DNA of 64,000 nucleotides. Source: an uncultured Paracoccaceae bacterium (GTDB taxonomy: Bacteria; Pseudomonadota; Alphaproteobacteria; Rhodobacterales; Rhodobacteraceae). The position numbers and the translations under genes were made by a program. The notes under the pieces are model-generated. The model did no database searches. It saw only the letters and a list, made by a program, of their open reading frames with translations, and was not told where the DNA came from. The stretch is from the NCBI GenBank assembly GCA_958439195.1, contig OY288160.1, forward strand, positions 248,001 through 312,000. Direction: 5' to 3'. Positions 35,765 to 44,219 of this stretch are shown here, piece after piece (positions within the stretch are counted from its first letter, which is position 1; every line of letters begins with the position of its first letter).

Positions 35765-36898
35765 ATGAAGAAGCTGAACTGGGGCATGATTGGCGGCGGT
35801 GAGGGCAGCCAGATCGGACCCGCGCACCGATTGGGGGCGCTGGCGGATGGGCATTTCACCTTTGCCGCCGGGGCGCTGGATCACCGTCCCGAGGCAGGGC
35901 GGGACTATGCGCAGCGGTTGGGCATTGCTGCCGACCGGGCCTATGGCGACTGGACCGAGATGCTGGCGGGGGAGCGGGGACGGAAGGACCGGGTTGATCT
36001 TGTCACTGTCGCCACGCCGAATTCCACGCATTTTGAGATTACCAAGGCGTTTCTGGAAGCAGGCTTTAACGTGCTGTGCGAAAAGCCGATGACGATGACG
36101 GTGGAAGAGGGCGAAGAGATTGTCGGGGTGGCGGCCCGCACCGGCAAGATTTGTGCGGTGAATTATTGCTATTCCGCCTATCCGATGGTGCGGCAGGCGC
36201 GTGCGATGGTGCGGGCGGGCGATATTGGCAAGGTGCGTCTGGTGGTGACGAATTTCAGCCACGGGCATCATGGCGATGCGACGGATGCCGACAATCCGCG
36301 CGTGCGCTGGCGCTATGATCCGGCGATGGCGGGGGTGTCGGGGCAGTTTGCCGATTGCGGCATCCATGCGCTGCACATGGCCAGTTTCATCTGTGATGAC
36401 GAGGTGGAAAAGCTGTCGGCGGATTTCGCATCCACCATTTCCAGCCGCGTGCTGGAGGATGATGCGATGGTGAATTTCCGCATGTCGCGCGGCACGGTCG
36501 GGCGGTTGTGGACGTCTTCGGTGGCGATCGGGCGGCAGCACGGGTTTGATATTCAGGTGTTTGGCGAAACCGGCGGGTTCCGTTGGGCATCGGAACAGCC
36601 GAACCAGTTGATCTATACCCCGGTGGGCGGGCGGACCCAGATCATCGAAAAAGGCGAAGGCGGGCTTTATGACGAGGCCAAGCGCCTGAGCCGGGTGGCG
36701 ATTGCGCATCCCGAAGGGTTCCCGCTGGCGGTGGCCAATATCTATTGTGAGCTGGCCGATGCCATCCGGGGGCAGGTGCGCGACGGGCTGCCGACGGCAG
36801 CCAGTGGCGTGCGGTCGATGGCGGCAGTGCATACGGCGGTTGCCTCGGCCAAGGCCGGGGGAGCGTGGATGGATGCGCGCCCGCCGATGTTTCGGTAA
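35765..36898 (+). CDS. Gfo/Idh/MocA family oxidoreductase, second inositol-cluster dehydrogenase
   Basis: A 377-residue protein with NAD loop MIGGGEGSQIGPAHRLG, the EKP motif in LCEKPMTMTVEE, and SGQFADCGIHALHMA holding the catalytic-type residues. It resembles cyclitol or sugar dehydrogenases with longer C-terminal parts. It lies twelve bases after iolE in the same transcript. It may oxidise another inositol isomer or an inositol derivative such as rhizopine; no direct evidence separates these. Confidence 0.8.
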   Translation: MKKLNWGMIGGGEGSQIGPAHRLGALADGHFTFAAGALDHRPEAGRDYAQRLGIAADRAYGDWTEMLAGERGRKDRVDLVTVATPNSTHFEITKAFLEAGFNVLCEKPMTMTVEEGEEIVGVAARTGKICAVNYCYSAYPMVRQARAMVRAGDIGKVRLVVTNFSHGHHGDATDADNPRVRWRYDPAMAGVSGQFADCGIHALHMASFICDDEVEKLSADFASTISSRVLEDDAMVNFRMSRGTVGRLWTSSVAIGRQHGFDIQVFGETGGFRWASEQPNQLIYTPVGGRTQIIEKGEGGLYDEAKRLSRVAIAHPEGFPLAVANIYCELADAIRGQVRDGLPTAASGVRSMAAVHTAVASAKAGGAWMDARPPMFR

Positions 36899-36964
36899 GG
36901 CTGGGTCGGTAAGGCTGGGTTTTGGTCAGGGCGGGTTTTGGTCAGGCCGGGTTTTGGTCAGGGC
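36892..36964. repeat. Short tandem repeats between the Gfo/Idh gene and lacI
   Basis: TCGGTAAGGCTGGG occurs twice in a row (36892-36919), and a 16-base unit GGGTTTTGGTCAGGSC occurs three times in a row (36917-36964). The first array begins inside the last codons of the Gfo/Idh gene and the second runs into the end of the lacI gene, including its stop codon. The array probably arose by replication slippage. Confidence 0.8.
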
Positions 36965-37959
36965 AGCGAACGGCGGGCGATGACCTGACAGGGAAACAGG
37001 CGCACTTCGGGTGCCCGGTCGGGCTGTTCGATGGTGGTGACCACAAGGTCTATGGCGGCGTCGATGATATCGGATACGGGCTGGCGGATGGTCGTCAGCC
37101 CGATGTTCTGCCAACGGGCCATTTCCATATCATTCAATCCGATCAGGCCGATATCGCCGGGGACGGACAGGCCTGCATCGGTGATCGCGCTCATGGCGCC
37201 GATGGCGAGCAGGTCATCACCGCAGAAATAGGCCTGTGCGGGGGGATGGGCGGGGGGTTGCGTCAGAAGGCGCTGCATTTCCGCGCGTCCGGCATCGAAG
37301 GTGTAATCGGTGGCATAGCTGGTGGTGACGGTGACGCCGGGATGGGCGGACAATGCGGCGAGGAAGCCTGCGGCGCGGTCTTGCGTCGACGTGGCGGCCT
37401 GTGGGCCGCCGAGGAAGGCCACATTGGTGTAACCGTGCTGGATCAGGGTGTCGGCGGCCATGCGGCCGCAGGCGATGTTGTCGATACCGACGACGTGGAC
37501 TTCGGGGGCAGGGGCAGGGCGCCCGAAGGCGTGAACCACCGGGATGCCAGCCTGCCGAAAGGCGGCGGCAAAGCTGGGCGGCAGGGTGGAGGAGGCGACG
37601 ATCACGCCATCCACGGAATATTGCCGCAGCATTCGGACCGAAGCGGCGGGGTCGGTGGCACCGCTGAGGTTGACCAGCAGGGGGCGCAGGCCGCGATCTT
37701 GCAGGCCGCTGGTGAACAGATCGAACACCTCTAGGATCAGGGGGTTGTGGAAATTGTTGGCGATCAGGCCGATCAGCTTTGTCCGGCCTGTCGTCAGGCT
37801 GGAGGCCAGCGCGTTGGGTGCGTAGCCCAGTTCTTCGGCGGCCTGTTCCACCTTGGCGCGGGTGCGGGCCGAGACGGAGGCCCCGTCGGTGAAGGTGCGC
37901 GACACCGCCGAACGGGAGACGCCCGCACGTTCCGCCACTTCCTTTAGAGTTACCGCCAT
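36958..37959 (-). CDS. LacI-family transcriptional regulator of the inositol cluster
   Basis: A 333-residue repressor. Residues 2-26 form the HTH (VTLKEVAERAGVSRSAVSRTF) followed by the hinge ALASSLTTGRTKLIG. The ligand domain has GLIANNFHNPLILEVFDLF, VDGVIVASS, and the LIGLNDMEMARWQNIGLTTI segment. It faces the iol genes and is the likely reader of the palindrome at 33689. Effector is probably an inositol pathway intermediate (inference). The frame is open far upstream of the ATG at 37959 but those residues are not LacI-like. Confidence 0.9.
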   Translation of the reverse strand: MAVTLKEVAERAGVSRSAVSRTFTDGASVSARTRAKVEQAAEELGYAPNALASSLTTGRTKLIGLIANNFHNPLILEVFDLFTSGLQDRGLRPLLVNLSGATDPAASVRMLRQYSVDGVIVASSTLPPSFAAAFRQAGIPVVHAFGRPAPAPEVHVVGIDNIACGRMAADTLIQHGYTNVAFLGGPQAATSTQDRAAGFLAALSAHPGVTVTTSYATDYTFDAGRAEMQRLLTQPPAHPPAQAYFCGDDLLAIGAMSAITDAGLSVPGDIGLIGLNDMEMARWQNIGLTTIRQPVSDIIDAAIDLVVTTIEQPDRAPEVRLFPCQVIARRSLP

Positions 37960-38253
37960 GACCTGCCTGTGCCGCGCTGCTGTGGGCGCGCAGTATACAG
38001 AGGCCGAAGGCGGAAAGAACAGCGAAGACCGTGGTGGGATTCCGTATCGGGGCGGGGTGTGGTTGACGGGCTGCTTTTGACGGGGGGCATTGGCGCGCTT
38101 GCTTTGGCATTTGCCCGGAATTAGCGTTTGTGAACGGTGTTTTGGATGGGCCGTTTGTGCGTGAGGGTGATCGGTGGCCAATCGGCGGTATGAGGCGTTG
38201 GCAGTGTAGGAATTTGAAATTGCAATGAATTTTCGGCGGAAGGGATTGAGGAA
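37960..38253. other. Divergent intergenic region between lacI and the exported protein
   Basis: About 290 bases holding the promoters of both genes. An AT-richer stretch at 38208-38236, just before the exported protein gene, is the likeliest promoter for it. No copy of the 16-base iol palindrome was found here, so lacI may not be autoregulated through that site. Confidence 0.45.
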
Positions 38254-39183
38254 ATGAAACTTACCTTGCGGTTGGGGTTGGGATGCGTGTTGGCGATGCC
38301 TGCGGTTCAGGGCGTTCTGGCGATGGAGCCGGGGCAATATTCCGGAGTCGGCGATTATGGCGAGACGCTGACCCTGACGGTGCAGGGTGGCATGGGCGAG
38401 ATCGAAGTGGTGACCGAAGGTTGCCAGGGTGACACGCGCGGCGTGATGGAGCCTGTGGGCGAAGGGCAGTGGCAGATGCGGCCCGGCGATTTGCCGGGCT
38501 GTGTGATCGGCTTCGCGCAGCAAGGTGACGCGATTGTCGTGACCGAGGGCAGCGAATGTTTCGGCCTGCACGGGGCGATGTGCACCTTTGGCGGCAAGCT
38601 GACGGAGGCGGCGATGCCTATGGTCAGCGATCCCGTTATGGCGGCGGGTGGCGATGCGCCCGGCGTGGAAAGTTGGTCCTATGGGATGGATCCAGAACTG
38701 GGGCTGAGCGCGCATATCCGCACGCCGGAAGGGGCGGTGGGTCTGGCCTGCCTTGCCGATGGCAGCAATCCAGCAACGGCCTGGATTCTGGGGGTGCGGA
38801 TGTCACCTGCGCTGATCGGGCCGGAGGGGACGGTGTATATGTTTGACGGCAGGACCGATGCCCTTGGGATTGACGGGGCGGCGGGTGCGGCCTTTGCCGA
38901 GAAGAAGGATACCACCTGTGGCGTGGGGCTGGAGGCGTTTCGCGCGGCGCAGTCGATGGTGTTGATCGACGGCATGATTGCCGCGATCAATTCCGGCGCG
39001 TCGGGGATGGAGATTTCGATTGATCAGGGCGGGCGCCGGACTGTGGTGTTGGACGGCACGGATGCGGCCGCCAAATTGGGGGGGCGGCGAATTTCGTTGA
39101 AGGGGTCGTCGGCCGCGATCAAGGCGCTGCTGCGGGATTGCCCGTTTGCGCAATATGATATCGATACGAATTGTGGATTGTAG
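38254..39183 (+). CDS. Exported hypothetical protein
   Basis: A 309-residue protein with a clear signal peptide (MKLTLRLGLGCVLAMPAVQG, then VLA before residue 24). The mature part is rich in glycine with cysteines spread in the sequence (EGCQGD, PGCVIG, SECFGLHGAMCTF, the last near the C-terminus in RDCPF and NCGL), suggesting disulfides in the periplasm. I do not recognise the family. It stands alone; GAGG is close to the start codon. Confidence 0.7.
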   Translation: MKLTLRLGLGCVLAMPAVQGVLAMEPGQYSGVGDYGETLTLTVQGGMGEIEVVTEGCQGDTRGVMEPVGEGQWQMRPGDLPGCVIGFAQQGDAIVVTEGSECFGLHGAMCTFGGKLTEAAMPMVSDPVMAAGGDAPGVESWSYGMDPELGLSAHIRTPEGAVGLACLADGSNPATAWILGVRMSPALIGPEGTVYMFDGRTDALGIDGAAGAAFAEKKDTTCGVGLEAFRAAQSMVLIDGMIAAINSGASGMEISIDQGGRRTVVLDGTDAAAKLGGRRISLKGSSAAIKALLRDCPFAQYDIDTNCGL

Positions 39184-39485
39184 GGCTATGCGGGGCTGAT
39201 GCGGGGCAAGTGATGCCCTGCGGGCTGTTTGATTTGCGGAATACCCCTTCTGTTTTTTGATTTGCGGAATACCCCGTAGGGCAGCCTTTGGACGCGCCTC
39301 AGTTTGGGGATCGGCGGCTTTGGTGCAGGCTTTTATCGTTATGATGGTTCATCTGCCGCAATGGGGGCTGATTTTTTCTGCGGGTGACGGCTTGTTCCGT
39401 TGATTTGATGGTGCGTGGCGGGCATCATTTACGAAAGTTACCAAGCATTCTTTTACCTAATTCCAGAGGAGGGGATTGATCGTTC
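39184..39485. other. Intergenic region with a 20-bp direct repeat
   Basis: About 300 bases. TTTGATTTGCGGAATACCCC occurs at 39228-39247 and again at 39256-39275, the starts being 28 bases apart. The rest is AT-richer toward the amidohydrolase start, where its promoter would be expected. AGAGGAGGGG at 39465-39474 is the ribosome site for the next gene. Confidence 0.6.
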
Positions 39486-40946
39486 ATGTGCATGACATGT
39501 TGTGAAGCCGTCGAGCGGGGGGTGGCCCCGATCAATCCCTGCTTGTGTGGTGCCCCCGAAACCCAGGCGGCCATGCAGCGGATCGAGGCGGATATTTCCC
39601 GCCGTCAGTTGCTGGGTGGTGCTGCGGCGGTGGTTGGGTTGTTTGCCGGGTTCGGACTGGCCCCGCGCGAGGTGCGGGCGCAGGCTGCGGGGCGGCCTGT
39701 GGTGTTGACCAACCTGCGGTTTTTTGACGGTGTGACGTTGTCGATGCAAACCGGGCGGGACATTGTGGTTGAAGGCGGGCGGATCACCGGATTGCCCGCC
39801 ACGGGGACCGGGCCGACAGAGGCGGATGTGATCGATTGTGGCGGGCGGGCGGTGACGCCGGGGCTGATCGATTGTCACTGGCACGCCACTCTGGTGGGGG
39901 TAAGCCAGTTGGTTGCGCTGACGCAGGACATCGGATTTGTGCATCTGATGGCGGGGCGTGAGGCGGGGGCTACGCTGATGCGGGGCTTTACCACGGTGCG
40001 TGATACCGGGGGGCCAGTCTTTGGATTGAAGCTGGCGATTGATCAGGGCGCTGTGATGGGGCCACGGATTTTCCCATCAGGGGCGATGCTGTCGCAAACT
40101 TCGGGGCATGGGGATTTCCGGCTGTTGAACAGCCTGCCCCGGATGCCGGGTGAGCCTGCGGATTACACCGAAAGGACCGGGGTGGCCGCGCTTGCCGATG
40201 GCCGGGACGAGGTGCTGCGCCGAACGCGCGAACAGTTGATGAAGGGGGCGAGCCAGATCAAGATCATGGCGGGCGGCGGGGTAGCGTCGCCTTATGACCC
40301 GTTGGATACGGCGCAATACACGCTGGACGAAATGCGCGCGGCCGTAGAGGCGGCGGCGGATTGGGGGACATATGTCTGCGCCCATGTCTATACGCCGACC
40401 GGCATTCTGCGGTGCATCGAGGCCGGGGTGCGGTCGATCGAACATGGGCAGTTGGCGGACAGCGCGACGATCCGGGCAATGGCCGAGGCCGGAGTGTGGT
40501 GGAGCATCCAGCCGTTTCTGGCCGATGAGGATGCCAACCAGTATTCCGATCCGCGCAGCCAGGCCAAGCAGCAGCAGGTGGCCATTGGCACAGTGCGCGC
40601 CTTTGAGGAAGGCCGGGCCGAGGGTGTGAAGATGGCCTTCGGGACGGATGTTCTGTTCAACCCGACCGGTGCGGCCACGCAAGGCCGACAGTTGGCCAAG
40701 CTGACGCGGTTCATGTCGCCGTTGGAGGTGCTGCGTATGGCCACCGGGGCGGCGGGCGAATTGCTGGCCATGTCGGGCGAGCGTGCGCCCTATCAGGGGG
40801 CGCTGGGCGTGGTTGCCGAGGGTGCACTGGCCGATCTGTTGGTGTGGGAGGGTGATCCCGAGGCGGGTCTGGATTTTCTGTCCGACCCGGATGCAAATCT
40901 GCGCCTTGTCATGAAGGGCGGGCGCGTTTTCAAGGAGGCGCTTTGA
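39486..40946 (+). CDS. Amidohydrolase family protein with Tat-type signal and cysteine-rich leader
   Basis: A 486-residue metal-dependent hydrolase of the imidazolonepropionase/Xaa-Pro type. Metal ligands: DCHWH near residue 130, the lysine in QIKIMAGGGVASP, histidines in YVCAHVYTP and SIEHGQL, and the aspartate in FGTDVLFN. Residues about 37-65 form a twin-arginine-like signal (ISRRQLLGGAAAVVGLF, ending AQA), so it should be exported folded. Before that lie 35 residues with cysteines in the pattern MCMTCCEAV...NPCLCG, an unusual extension. A shorter start at 39573 would drop it, but the ribosome site favours 39486. Confidence 0.82.
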   Translation: MCMTCCEAVERGVAPINPCLCGAPETQAAMQRIEADISRRQLLGGAAAVVGLFAGFGLAPREVRAQAAGRPVVLTNLRFFDGVTLSMQTGRDIVVEGGRITGLPATGTGPTEADVIDCGGRAVTPGLIDCHWHATLVGVSQLVALTQDIGFVHLMAGREAGATLMRGFTTVRDTGGPVFGLKLAIDQGAVMGPRIFPSGAMLSQTSGHGDFRLLNSLPRMPGEPADYTERTGVAALADGRDEVLRRTREQLMKGASQIKIMAGGGVASPYDPLDTAQYTLDEMRAAVEAAADWGTYVCAHVYTPTGILRCIEAGVRSIEHGQLADSATIRAMAEAGVWWSIQPFLADEDANQYSDPRSQAKQQQVAIGTVRAFEEGRAEGVKMAFGTDVLFNPTGAATQGRQLAKLTRFMSPLEVLRMATGAAGELLAMSGERAPYQGALGVVAEGALADLLVWEGDPEAGLDFLSDPDANLRLVMKGGRVFKEAL

Positions 40947-41695
40947 TGGCCAATATTCCAATGCCTTTCATTCGGACCTTTGCCGCCCTTGCGGTGACGA
41001 CGGCTACCCTTGCGGCGGTGCCTGGGGCGGCGCAGGCAGAGGATTGGAGCGGGCAGGTCACGCTTTATGGCTGGGGTGCCGGGGTGACGGGGGATTTCAC
41101 GCCCATTGCCGGGGGACCGAGGCTGTCCTTCGAAAAGTCGCTGTCAGAGGTGCTGGAGGATCTGGACGGCGCGCTGTTTGTTACCGGTTTGGCGCGGCGG
41201 GGTGATCTGGTGCTGTTTGGCGACCTGACCTATTCCGCATCGTCGCGGTCGGGACTTGTGCCGCCGGGTATTCCGGCGGCGGGTGAGTTGACGATGCGGT
41301 CGCTGACCCTGGCGGCGGGCAAGCGGTTTGATGCGGGGGGTGGCACGACGGTCGATGTGCTGGGCGGGGTGAGGGCGTGGGACATTGACGGCGCGGTGAT
41401 TTCACCCGTTCTGAGCGTGGCACCATCGGCCAGTTTCGTGGACCCGATCCTTGCGCTGCGGGTGAATACGCAGTTGTCAGACCGCTGGTCGGTGCTGAGC
41501 TATGTCGATGTCGGCGGTTTCGGGGTTGGGTCGGATTTCACCTGGCAAGTTGCGGTCACTGCGAATTATCAGGCGCGGGACAACCTGTATCTGTCCGCCG
41601 GGTGGCGGCATCTGGCGGTGGACTATGAAAAGGGTGGCACGGTGTTTGACGGCGCGATGAGCGGGCCGGTGATCGGGGTGACGCTGACGTTTTGA
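40946..41695 (+). CDS. Outer-membrane beta-barrel protein
   Basis: A 249-residue protein with a signal peptide ending in AAQA near residue 30. The mature part shows alternating amphipathic beta strands (WSGQVTLYGWGAGVTGDF, LVLFGDLTYSASS, FTWQVAVTANYQARDNLYLSAGWRHLAVDY) and ends in the LTF aromatic terminus recognised by the outer-membrane assembly machinery. Function unknown. Its ATG overlaps the amidohydrolase stop, so the two are co-translated and probably work together at the cell envelope. Confidence 0.8.
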   Translation: MANIPMPFIRTFAALAVTTATLAAVPGAAQAEDWSGQVTLYGWGAGVTGDFTPIAGGPRLSFEKSLSEVLEDLDGALFVTGLARRGDLVLFGDLTYSASSRSGLVPPGIPAAGELTMRSLTLAAGKRFDAGGGTTVDVLGGVRAWDIDGAVISPVLSVAPSASFVDPILALRVNTQLSDRWSVLSYVDVGGFGVGSDFTWQVAVTANYQARDNLYLSAGWRHLAVDYEKGGTVFDGAMSGPVIGVTLTF

Positions 41696-41720
41696 TGGCG
41701 GGCTGGTGTAGGGGCGTGTG

Positions 41721-41751
41721 GTTCCCGCCCGGACAGGTGCCGGGTGGGAAC
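41721..41751. terminator. Strong hairpin between two convergent genes
   Basis: GTTCCCGCCCGG pairs with CCGGGTGGGAAC over twelve bases with one G-U pair and a 7-base loop. It lies between the barrel protein and the convergent alpha/beta-hydrolase and may stop transcription from both sides. No T-tract follows on either strand, so it is not a textbook intrinsic terminator. Confidence 0.5.
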
Positions 41752-41794
41752 GTTGCTATGGGCCTCGGTTTGCTTGTGGTTCGGCAAGGGCGCG

Positions 41795-43453
41795 TCAGCG
41801 CGGCACCAAAGCGGCGAGATGGGCGATAAGCCGGGCGCTTTCGGCATCGGTCCAGCCTTCGGGGGCGAGGGTTTCGGCCCAGGCGGGGATGTAGTGGCGG
41901 GCCGCGTAGTCATGGCCGTAGCCCAGGGTTCCTACGGCCAGTGCCATGTCAAGACCAACCTGGAACAGTGTCACAACGGGTATCCAACGCATCTGCGGCG
42001 ACAGGTCGGGGGCGCGGTTGCCTGACAGCCAATCGGGGCGATGCCAGGCAAGTGACCAGTCGAAAAACACGATGGGATCGCTGCCATATTGCAGAAAGAC
42101 AAAGCGCATCGGTCCCCAATCGGCATCGAACCTGTCGGCCCCGCCATCCTGATTGAGGGTGCGGATCAGCGAGCCATTGCCAAAGCGCGGGCGCCAAGCG
42201 GGGCTGTCAGTGTGGCGGCGGGCCTGCACCATTTGCCAGAATTCGCTGAGATAGGGTGATCCGGTCCAGAGCGCGCCGGCAAGTGGATCGGCATACAGGT
42301 CCAGCAGCGGGACGGTTTCCTGCGACAGGAAGGCCCCGAGGCTGAGGCCGTGGAGATAGAGCCTTGGCCTGTTGTCGGCGGGCAGGGTGACCCAGTGGCG
42401 ATAGACGATGTCGAACAGCGCGGTCGCCTCGGCCTCGCCTTTGGTGGGGTCTACGACCACGGAAACCGGGCTGGGAAGATAGGAATACTGGACCGAGACG
42501 GTGGCCACATCGCCGCGCGTGATATAGTCGAGCGTGTCCATGCCGCCGGGATCAAGCCAGCCGGACCCGGTGGGCATGGCGATAACCAGAACCTGCCGGT
42601 CGAACCCGCCGAGACGGATCAATTCGTCGAAGGCAAGTTGGGCGCGATCTTCGGCGGTGTCGGCGGCGTTCAGGCCGATGTAGACGCGGATGGGCGCAAG
42701 GGCAGGTGCGCCCCAGAAGGCGGTGATGTCTTGGGCCGTTGGTCCCGAGGAGACGAAACTACGCCCCCAGCGGCCCATGTCTTGCCAGTCGAGCGGAGAG
42801 CCTGGCCCCCCGGCGACAAAGGGTGAGGCGGGTGGGGCAAGATCGGGGGGGATCAGCGCGTCGGCCAGTTTGGCACCGGTGTCTGCCGCGCGCAGGACGG
42901 CGCGGAGCGCGATCCCATCGATCAGGGCGGTAAAGATGGCGATGGCGGCCACCAGACCCGCCGCCTGTGCCAGACGGGGAGGGAGGATGCGCCGGCTGCG
43001 GGCCTGCGCGGCGGAGACCAGCAGGGCAAAGATCCTGCCCAAGGACAGCAGAACGAGAAACACCCCGGCGGCGATGGCGGCAATCTGAAACGGGGCAGAG
43101 GCTTCGACCGGGGGCAGACCCCAGGCGTGGTGGATCGACCCCTGCCAATCTGCGGCTTTCCATAGGCTGAGGGTGATGATGCCAAGGGCGGCCCCGATCA
43201 GCAGGCGATGCCGCCAGCCAGACCTGTGGCGGCGGTCAGGCACACCAAGCCAGACAAGGGCCGATGTCGCCCCCCACCAGAAAAGGTAGCCGATACCCGC
43301 CACGACGCCGCCCAGCACACCCTGAAATTCCGGTGCGCGCGGCACCATCGATGGCGTGACCGACAGGGCGAAGAACACCGCCGCCGCAAGCAGACCGAAC
43401 GCGGACAGGGGCGCAATCATGCGCTGTTTGGCAAGGACCGGGCTGATTGCCAT
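41795..43453 (-). CDS. Membrane-anchored alpha/beta-hydrolase family protein
   Basis: A 552-residue protein. The N-terminal 200 residues hold several transmembrane segments (FGLLAAAVFFALSVTPSMVP, GVVAGIGYLFWWGATSALVWLG, LLIGAALGIITLSLW and others). The C-terminal half is an alpha/beta-hydrolase-like domain with the nucleophile elbow GLSLG in YLHGLSLGAFLSQ. I recognise this as the predicted membrane hydrolase family of unknown substrate. It stands alone on the minus strand. Confidence 0.8.
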   Translation of the reverse strand: MAISPVLAKQRMIAPLSAFGLLAAAVFFALSVTPSMVPRAPEFQGVLGGVVAGIGYLFWWGATSALVWLGVPDRRHRSGWRHRLLIGAALGIITLSLWKAADWQGSIHHAWGLPPVEASAPFQIAAIAAGVFLVLLSLGRIFALLVSAAQARSRRILPPRLAQAAGLVAAIAIFTALIDGIALRAVLRAADTGAKLADALIPPDLAPPASPFVAGGPGSPLDWQDMGRWGRSFVSSGPTAQDITAFWGAPALAPIRVYIGLNAADTAEDRAQLAFDELIRLGGFDRQVLVIAMPTGSGWLDPGGMDTLDYITRGDVATVSVQYSYLPSPVSVVVDPTKGEAEATALFDIVYRHWVTLPADNRPRLYLHGLSLGAFLSQETVPLLDLYADPLAGALWTGSPYLSEFWQMVQARRHTDSPAWRPRFGNGSLIRTLNQDGGADRFDADWGPMRFVFLQYGSDPIVFFDWSLAWHRPDWLSGNRAPDLSPQMRWIPVVTLFQVGLDMALAVGTLGYGHDYAARHYIPAWAETLAPEGWTDAESARLIAHLAALVPR

Positions 43454-43670
43454 GACACCCGAACCTCCGCTGTATCAGAATGGGCCTGTGGTTTGTGCCT
43501 GTATTGCCGCATGCGCGGCTTGAGCCGGAGTTTTGCCGGTCTGGTGCGTTTCGGCAACCGGGGTTTTACGGATGTTGGCGGTTCGTGGTGCCTGCGACCG
43601 CGATGGAAGTCGGGTTTGGGGCGGGCGGCGGCCCTGTGGTTTGGCCGCCACCCGTGCCGGAAGGATGCGA

Positions 43671-44189
43671 TCAGTCGGCGGGTTTTGCGCGCCAGAGCCG
43701 TTCTGACGTGTCCTTTTCATAGCCGAGCGATGAGAAGCTGGCGATTTCAAGGGATTGGCCCCAAGGCGCGTTGAAATAGATCCAGTTGAAACCGGCGAGG
43801 GGGCCTTCGGTCACGGTATTGGGGCCATCAAGAAATTCGATGCCTTGGGCGCGCAGGCGTTCGGCAGAGGCGAAGACGTCTTCGACTTCGAAGCACAGAT
43901 GGGTGCCGCCGATTTCGGAATTGCGCGGGGGGCGGGCGGTGCTGTCTTCACCGCTGTATTCAAAGAGTTCCACGCTGGTGCCTGCGCCGCAGCGCAAAAA
44001 GACGAGATCACGGATCCGGGTATGGGCGGGGGTGCCAAGGCGGCGCTGCATGAACGCCTCATCCACGTCAAAGGGGCCGGTGCGGAACACCTCGACCGCG
44101 CCAAAGACCGCCTTGAAGAAGGCGATGCCTTCGTTGATGTCGGGCACCGTGATGCCGATGTGGTGCATTCCGTAGACATGTTCAGGCAT
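43671..44189 (-). CDS. VOC-family (glyoxalase-like) protein
   Basis: A 172-residue protein of the vicinal oxygen chelate fold. Candidate metal ligands are the histidine in MHHIGITVPD, E in SVELFEYSG, H in GTHLCFEV and E in QSLEIASF. It closes the long leftward catabolic operon, 30 bases after pcaF. In this setting it could act on a ring-fission or enol intermediate as an isomerase, lyase or dioxygenase-like enzyme, but the substrate is not known. Confidence 0.8.
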   Translation of the reverse strand: MPEHVYGMHHIGITVPDINEGIAFFKAVFGAVEVFRTGPFDVDEAFMQRRLGTPAHTRIRDLVFLRCGAGTSVELFEYSGEDSTARPPRNSEIGGTHLCFEVEDVFASAERLRAQGIEFLDGPNTVTEGPLAGFNWIYFNAPWGQSLEIASFSSLGYEKDTSERLWRAKPAD

Positions 44190-44219
44190 TGGTCTTTTCC
44201 TCCCTTTGGCTTTCGTTGG

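Noticed and set aside
34808..36832. 674-codon minus-strand frame opposite iolE and the second Gfo/Idh gene
   Set aside because: Crosses two well-supported genes on the other strand and has a His/Arg/Pro-rich composition.
37960..38715. Upstream extension of the lacI frame, adding about 250 codons
   Set aside because: The LacI HTH starts at the ATG at 37959; the extension is not protein-like and overlaps the exported protein gene.
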